Shown here in pieces: positions 24,501 to 33,200 of a stretch of 64,000 nt of DNA. A model generated the notes under the pieces. It was not told the DNA's origin, did no database searches, and was given only the letters and a program-made list of their open reading frames with translations. The first letter of the stretch is position 1, and every line of letters starts with the position of its first letter. The position numbers were made by a program, and so were the translations under genes. Source of the DNA: Actinernus sp. WN-2022 (Eukaryota > Cnidaria > Anthozoa > Actiniaria > Actinernidae); contig JAOWCC010000577.1 of the NCBI GenBank assembly GCA_030867875.1, forward strand, positions 151,954,344 through 152,018,343, given 5' to 3'.

Positions 24501-27230
24501 CAGTAAATTCAGATGACTAATCTTTGCAATAGTAAAGCGATACCAAAGTGCCACGTACCATAGAGCCATTGCATAAATGACGTCCAATTTTAAAATACAT
24601 TGTTTATGAATATTTAGTCTCGTATTCATGCGAAAATGCTTTTGTGTGGCAGACGCCATTTATGCAATTAATGGTCTATATATGGAGTTGTGGGGACATG
24701 AGGGGAAGGCTGGGAAAACAGGAAATTATTTATATAACTGTGGATTACTTTAGTCCGCTTATGCTTTACTAGCAGGGACCCGCGGAACTTAGGGATGGAC
24801 CATTATATATATATATTTTTGGGGAGAGGGGGTTGGGCAAATACCCCTAATAAATTTGAACACAGGATTTGAAAAGGAAAAAAAATTGTGCACAATAAAA
24901 TGAAGGAAAAAAATATCGTGCAATAAACACAGGCAATCCACAATGAAATCGATGGCTCCATAAAATAGACAGTGTGATGCATGCCCGGAAGGGCCTAAGG
25001 GGGCCGGGGGGGGGGGGGGGGGGGGGGGATAAAAAGACCGAGGATTGCCTCAGAAAAGCTGAAAAATACCCTACAAAATACTTCACCCAGAAAATGCAAA
25101 CTCTAAACTTCTACCGTTTAAATTTCCGCCAATCCAAAATATGGGTCAGTTCTCGGGCTAGCTTCGCGACAAAATATCGGCTATGGTGTGGCGCCTCTTA
25201 AGATCCACCTCTCAAAAATACCAGATTCTAAAAATATTTTAGTTTTGCTTCAAGAACCCCTAAAATACCGGATCACCAATTTTACCCCCTACAAAATACG
25301 ACGATCATCCCCGTCCACCAAGTGTAGGGAGGGATGTATATCAATGGCGTGGTCTATCAGACAGGAGGGTCTGAATGGGGTTAACTGACTACTGACAAAC
25401 GCCCTTAAAAATAACTGACAAATGACGATTTTTTTTACTGACAACTGATAACCGAACAATAACTGACAACTGACAAATTTGTTTTTTGTGGGTCAAACAT
25501 TGTAAATTTTCTCTAGTAATGATTAAATAGGGCTAACTGACAACTGACAAATGGCCAAAATGTTAACTGACAACTGACATGTAGACCCCCCTTTCAGACC
25601 CTCCTAAATCGTCAATGTTGATGCAGTAAAGTATTTTACATCTTGTTCAACCATGTTAGGGCGATTTATGGTCGTGATATTGCTTTAAAATGCATTATAA
25701 ATAATTGAAATGACGTCATTTTATATATGGGAGATTTACTAATGAGTTGAACATGAATTGAGTCAGAACATTGAACTTGTTAATAATAATAATAATAATA
25801 ATTCCTAACGATAAACATAGAAATAATACAATCATTAATTAATTAATTAATTAATGTTTGGTATATAGCGAATAGCTGAAGGAATAAAAACCAGCCTATC
25901 TGATGTAATTTCGCCCAACTAGATTAATTTTTTGCGTAATTACTCGCGCAAATGAAGTTCAGGGGGGGTTAAGCCGTTTTTTCTCGCTTTTTGCTTGGCC
26001 GAGCGGAGCCTGGGCAACTGGTTAACGTTAATTCTGTGTTTCGGTGTTGAATATGAAAACTTAGAAACCATTCAGTTTTGTCATGAATAGCATTCCCAAC
26101 ACATTTTGCTAACACAAATGGGTATACCATTTCCAGGGGGGGTGGGGTAGGGAATAATTGTAATTGAGAGCTTATGTTTCATATGTAGCAAATAGTTAAA
26201 GGATTCAAAACTAGTCTATCGTATGTAATATCGACCACCTAGCTGAAATCTTTGCGTTATTACTCGCGCAAATGAAGTTCAGGGGGGGTTAAACCGTTTT
26301 GAATTTTTGTTTTTGCTAGCATTTCCCCCCCTGAACTTTAATGTGAACCACATTACGAGGAACCCCTGCAGTTTTCTATGGGTAACGTTTTGGTAAAACC
26401 CCCATGTCTCTACGATGTTGCTTTCTACCGTAAAAATCCATCGCCCTTTCCGTTTTGGCCGCAAATCATGCTGGGACAGTTTCATTGGCTATTTCCGAGT
26501 CCAGAACTGGATGAAATAACGTTGCAGCGTTAAAACCATAGTGTTGGTAGTAAACACGACGAACACAACATATTGGTTTCAAATTTGGGGTAAGATGTGC
26601 GAACCTTGCAAAACTGAGGGGGGAGGGGTGGAAAATCCTATGCCTTTCCTGTTCAAAATGGAACCCTCCCCCATTAGAAGTGGCTAGAATGAAGTTGCAG
26701 CTTACAAATAATGGTTTTGATAGTAAACACGACGAACACAACATATAGGTTGCAAATTTGGGGTAAGAAATGCGAACCCTGCAAAACTGAGGGGGGAGGG
26801 GTGGAAAATCCTATGCCTTTCCTGTTCATAATGGAACCCTCCTCCATTTAGAAGTGGCTAGAATGAGGTTGCAGCTTCAAATCACAATGCATGGAGTGAT
26901 GTGGCAGAGTTAAAACCATGGTTTCTGCACTCGACGCGACAACCGCCATGCGGCATGAACTGCGGATGACTGTCGGTTCGCGAGCTTGTGATGACATTCC
27001 ATGCACTTCGATTTAAAATAACAATCGTTTCAAGGAGAAACGTTCTCTGCTGATGTTTAGGCCACTTATTTCCACGCGAAGTGCTTCAAAATTCCACTTG
27101 AGCCTTAGTAGGTGGGAAAACACCATACACCCAGGATCACTACCATGCAAGTTGCATGGCACTACCCAAGACGCGCTATGACGTAGCTAACATCTAACAC
27201 GCATGTTGGATTATCGTTAGCGGTATCCAC

Positions 27231-27264
<34 letters not shown>

Positions 27265-30200
27265 GATAACGATAACGATAACGATAATAACGATAATAAT
27301 AATAACGATAATAATAATAATAATAATAATAATAACGATAATAATAATTCCTAACGATAATCATAGAAATAATACAATCATTAAATAATTAATTAATTAA
27401 TGTTTGGTATGTAGCGAATAGTTAAAGACGTACAAACCAGCCTATCCTATGTAGTTTCGCCCAACTAGAACAAATTTTTGATGTATTATTCGCGAAAATA
27501 AAGTTCAGGGGGTTAAGGCGGTTTTTGTAGCTTTTTGCTTGGCCGAGCGCCAAGGCACAGTATGCTTTGTTTCCTTCATACGCAGGAGGGCCTGGGTAAC
27601 TGTTTAATATCAATTCTGTCATTCAGTGTTGAACATGAAAACTTAGAAACCGATCGGTTTCATCATGAATGACATTCCCGAGACATTTTGCAAAAATAAA
27701 TGGGTATACCATTTCCAGGTGGGTGGGGTAGGGAATATTTGTAATTCATGGCTTAATGTTTGGTATGTTGCACATAATTAGGAGAAATAAACACCATCCT
27801 ATCTGATGTAATTTCGCCGAGCGAGATTAACTTTTTGATGTATTACTCGCGCAAATGAAGTTCAGGGGAGGGGGGGGGGGGGTTAAGCCATTTTGAAATT
27901 TTATTTTGGCTGTCATTTCTCCCCCTGAACTTTAATGTCAACCAAATTAAGAAGACCCCCTGCAGTTTTCCATGGGTATCATTTTGGTGAAAACCCCATG
28001 TCTCTACGACGTTCCTTTCTACCCGTAAAAATCCATCGCCCTTTCCGTTTTGGCCGCAAAGCATGCTGGGACGGTTTCATTTGCTATTTCCGAGTCCAAA
28101 ACTGGATTAAATAAAGTTGCAGCGTTAAAATCTTAATTTTGCCTCCACTACACAATTCAGACACACACAGTCATATAGGATACTTGGGGATGTCGGTCAG
28201 CCGAGCCCGACAGCGTTTATTCATATAATTGCTCATAACAGCTTACAGGCATTCGTTCTTCAACTTTTGGTCTCTATTTACTACTATTATTAATTATTAC
28301 GACACTGCCGGATACGAAAACCCAAAACCACTGTGTGGACTAAACGGGAACGTATACTCCCACCAATGCAGTGCCGCCAACTCTGGGAGCTGAGGTCATC
28401 TAAATACATAATTGCTCATAATAGCTTACAGGCATTCGTTCTTCAACTTTTGGTCTCTATTATTATTAATTATTGCGACACTGCCGGATACGAAAACCCA
28501 AAACCACTGTGTGGACTAAACGGGAACGTATACTCCCACCAATGCAGTGCCGCCAACTCTGGGAGCTGAGGTCATCTAAATACATTTAGTCCAATATGAT
28601 AAATACAATCTTATGCCGATTTAAATTAAACTCGGACGATTCTAACCTAGCCAGAATGGTTTCCCTTAATGTTCGTTATGCCTCCGGCTTCTCGATCCAA
28701 TCATTTAAAAAAAATTAAAAAAAATGAAGCAAGGTAGCAAGGCTGACCTAGAATGAATTCAACCTCTTAACAGTCACCTACTTATGGCATACTACATTAC
28801 CCATAATTCTCAGCACTACTCTCTCCAGGCTTCTGTTCCGTGCCAGCAAAATATTCATTTCTGTGAATTTCGTACCTCAACTAACATAAATTACACATTT
28901 TGCCTCCACTACACAATTCAGACACACACAGTCATATAGGATACTTGGGGATGTCGGTCAGCCGAGCCCGACATGCATATAGATTTACAAAGGTAGGGCC
29001 CGAGTGGTGAACCGTTAGCCTTTGCCACTGACATGACGTTAGCATTAACATATTTCCCTCTATCATGCCGCTGGAAGTTTCCGTCTGGGATACGAGAATT
29101 AGCAGCTGAAAAAGCTCCGCCAGACCTTTTGGAATGTGTACTAAATTTGGAATTATCGGGGACAATGTCTTTAAATAATTTCTTAAACAATCCCCTAAAA
29201 TAGAGTAGCTAACATGCTTTTTCATACGCAAAAGGCGTTTCTGCTTATGGATCCAAATAAAATATCACTGGAATTTCGTTAATTCCGGCCTTAGACATAT
29301 ATATGTATATACAACCTTAATAACTGGACAAAATACGATTTATGCTAGATGTAGACTTGGATGTCTCTATCAAATACTGTAAATATAGGGCCAATGAAAT
29401 GGATTGGCGGAAACAGATTTTACTTATAAGAATTCATGTGCAAATAATGTCCATCTATTAAATGCTGTAAGGTAGGGTTCAGTAGTCCCTCTGGATCTGG
29501 ATGCTAGAACTGCTTTATTTCAGGTTCTCCTTTATCTGTTTGGTTCTATCACTGGTAATGTCTGATGACCACAACTCGTTAATGTCTGATAACCACAACT
29601 CGTTGGCAACTTCTGCATGGAGAAAGAAAAATGAAACAAACGAAAAATAAGGGCATACAGTGAAAGCAGTGATATGGCAAAGACCATGTCAGTATTGAAG
29701 TATCGATAAATTTCATAACATGGTAAGATTATAATGCCCATCCAAGGCGTGGCCACAATGCCTGATACACCCCTTCAGGGTACCCCTTTAGGGCCGACTG
29801 AAAACACATTTTCAGCGATTACGTGTTACATAAATTCTTTCAAAATCTGTGCAGAAACATAACACCATTCCTAGTTGAAAAACTTAAACATTTATTGCCA
29901 AATATACAATTGTTAATTGGCTTTACCTCTCATAAACAACTCAGGATTATTTATTGCTTAAAACTACCCAATCTTGGACGAAATCACTCCAGTGTATCCC
30001 ATCTGAACAAAGTACAGGCCAGAAATGACCCAATTTCACAGCGGTACAATTACCATGCCTCTAGCATTACGTACTCGTGTAATCAATTACTTTACAAGTC
30101 AGATAGACAGGCTGACATAAGCAATTGTTGTCATAACTCCCAATCCTGGGAAAATGCATTTACCCCACAATATCGTGGTCGATAATACCGAGTATTAAAC

Positions 30201-33200
30201 TTTGGCACCTTAGCCTTTGGCACCTTAGCCTTGTAACAAGCATGCGAACCTATCGCACGTGTGCGGACCCCATATAGGACTTCAGAGCCGTTCATGACAA
30301 TTTTAGCTACGTTTACATTGTCTGTAAAATGCATTTACCCGCAAGTTCGTGGTTGCTGATAATGAGTATTAAACTTCGGCAACTTAGCCTTGTAACAGCA
30401 TGCGAACCTATCGCACGTGACCCCATAAATGGTGAATACTATAAGAAATGCATAGTCATTAATAGTATCGATGATCGTCATAATCTATTATTCTACTAAT
30501 TTCTTCAACATAAGAATTTAGCTATCTTGGAATCCATTGTGCCTCCAAACTTATTCCCTTGATACAGTTCTGATAAATATCTAAAGCGATACCGAAACTG
30601 CAGATAGGCCGGGACCTCAGAGCCATTCATGACAATTTTGGCTACGTTGTTTACATTGTCTGTAAAATGCATTTACCCCGCAAGTTCGTGGTTGCTGATA
30701 ATGAGTATTAAACTTCGGCGGCTTAGCCTTATATAACAGCATGCGAACCTATCGCACGTGTGCTGACCCCATAAATGGTCAATACTAAGAAATCAGTCAT
30801 CATTAATAGTATAATCTTCATAATCTATTATTCTACTAATTCTTCTGCATAACAATTTAGCTATCTAGGAATCCATAGGTCTGTGATAAAAATCTAAAAT
30901 GATGAAATGTAGATATGGCACCTAGAACGTTCATGACAATTTTGGCTACATTTATGTAAATGTCTGTAAGCCATGACACAGTTTATGAGCAAACACTTTG
31001 ACAGACAGGGAGACTGTATACAACCGGCTCTATTAGGTAGAAATTTGAGACATTTCAATTTCTGACCTATTTTGGTGGAAAAACCTTTCTTCAAAGTCTA
31101 ATGTACTTCCACATGCTGTAGCGGATGCGTCACTGAAATAGACTCGGTCAGTCTATTTTTAACAGGCCATAAAGGGATACCGTTAAGTTTATTAACAACC
31201 TAAGTTCTATAACAGACAGAATAAGCCGAGTAACATACAACTGCTGATTTGGTAGCGGAATTGCAGAGTGATAACAGCGTGAATATTCCTTGTCGTAAGT
31301 CTAGAAACATTCCCCATTGCACACAATTACAACTGAAATAACTTTGCCGCAACATATTGCCAATTTTCTTAACATGGAATGTGGAACTTAATGAATGGAA
31401 CACTGCGGTAAGATCTTTTGACAAGCTTTGAATTATTTTATCTTTAGCAGCAATGGTAGCATCTGAAGCGTTAAATTAATTAGGGCACCAAATATATTTC
31501 CAATGAGAATTAACTTCATTAGGTAGGAACCGAACTTAAACAGATCGGAATGCACTTGTAAACTGACAATTTGCCGTGCTAGAATATAACTGAATGTTAC
31601 TACAAGTCCATAGTATATATACACTACAGTAGATTTCCTTCAGATCTCCACTTTTTAATTAACAGTTTTGAGCAATTCGACCTTAACGAAATATGGTATT
31701 GAACTGAAAACGAAAGGCAAAACGTGCGATTCGTCTGTAAATATCCACTAAAACAACCAATATGTCATTTGTTCTTCAAAAATTACTACGTCGTAATAAC
31801 GGCTTTCAAGTCGAAAGACTGCACATGAAGTGCTCCATGCTTAACAAATTCCTTTTAGGACAGACACATCTTCTCATCTAAACTTGTTCTTATATATATT
31901 CAATTATTTGTATGTGTAAGATCTAGAATTAACTTACGGACTTCTGAAAAGAAACAGATAATGGTTAACAATATTCGACTTGGTCTGACACTTCTGAAAT
32001 ACAATCAAGACACAATAGTTCGTTAAACGCTTCTTCTACAAACACGGCTTCTTCAAGAGCCGACTTATTATTTTGTGCCTTTTAAGGACCAGGAATGTAC
32101 AAAAACGGCAATAAGTAGCTATATAGCCAAGGTAGACAACATATAAAACAATTAAACCGAGGCACACCATTGCCACCCATTGTTTAAAAGCTCTACGTAA
32201 ATTCCCTTAACAGAGTTGCGCCTCTGAGAAGTTTTAAAATTTAGTATTAATGTTTTCAAGTTGTTGGCATTCAACCTCTGGTACGTTACGTATACTAAAA
32301 CCACAATCAACCTCTAAGGAACTCACAATGACAAAATCAAAAATTCCAGTTAACCGGAACATACTACACCTTTTCGTAAATGTCGACACTTTCGCCTAGT
32401 CGTTTATGGAGCATTTGACGAGCGGCAAGGAAGTCAGGACAATTCGCCAACCAGCGTCCATATAGCCTGTGTAGCAAGCATTTCTGTGGGTTTTCCGATT
32501 GTGTCGTCTGTGTGGTATAAAGTGGTAATCTGGGAACCAGATTATGGCTTGGAGTTTCCCTCACTCTTTGATGTTAGGCTCTGGAGGATGTGAAAAGCTT
32601 AGGCAATTTCACAACTCTCGCTTCTGCTCTGTAGATAGTTTTCTCCTCCTCCTCATCTTTGACTGCTTCTAGTACTGCTTTAGCGGATTTGTACTGTTCC
32701 TGGTTGCTTTTCTTTTTTGAATGAGGGCGTTCCACCTGAAGTTTTTATCTGCTTAATTTCTCTAATCTGTTCTGCTGCACTTTGTGAGTCATTAGACCTT
32801 TTAAGGGCTGCCATAGTTCTTTATAAGAGTAATCACATCTGAAAAATGAGATCTTCGTTGTTGCGTTCGGTGTTCTTTTTAACTTCGGTTTCTTCCAAAA
32901 TGAAGCAAGGTAGCAAGGCTGACCTAGAATGAATTCAACCTCTTAACAGTCACCTACTTATGGCATACTACATTACCCATAATTCTCAGCACTACTCTCC
33001 CCAGGCTTCTGTTCCGTGCCAGCAAAATATTCATTTCTGTGAATTTCGTACCTCAACTAACATAAATTACACGTTTCGGCAGTAAGAAATGCGAACATTG
33101 CAAAACTGAGGGGGGAGGGGTGGAAAATCCTATGCATTTGCCGTTAACTGATAACGGTGCCCTCCCCATTAGAATTGGCTTGAATGAAGTTGCAGCTTTA

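Larger units (their letters stand above)
24795..28136. other. Intron of the ephrin-fibrinogen gene, repeat-filled
   Basis: All of 24491-35260 is one intron of about 10.8 kb. It is made almost wholly of the repeats listed for this stretch. No host exon was seen in it. Confidence 0.6.
28137..33081 (-). mobile_element. Degenerate tyrosine-recombinase element with split direct repeats
   Basis: In minus orientation the order is A1 (33072-32902), a gag-like start (about 32818-32580), a long interior, a tyrosine-recombinase C-terminal part (29240-28918), B1 (28973-28898), A2 (28897-28725), a 512-base spacer and B2 (28212-28137). A1 matches A2 and B1 matches B2. This A1-internal-B1-A2-B2 layout is the hallmark of Ngaro/PAT-type elements of the DIRS order. 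No reverse transcriptase could be read in the interior, so it is either decayed or a non-autonomous derivative. It sits inside a copy of a local repeat block, whose two parts flank it. Confidence 0.65.
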
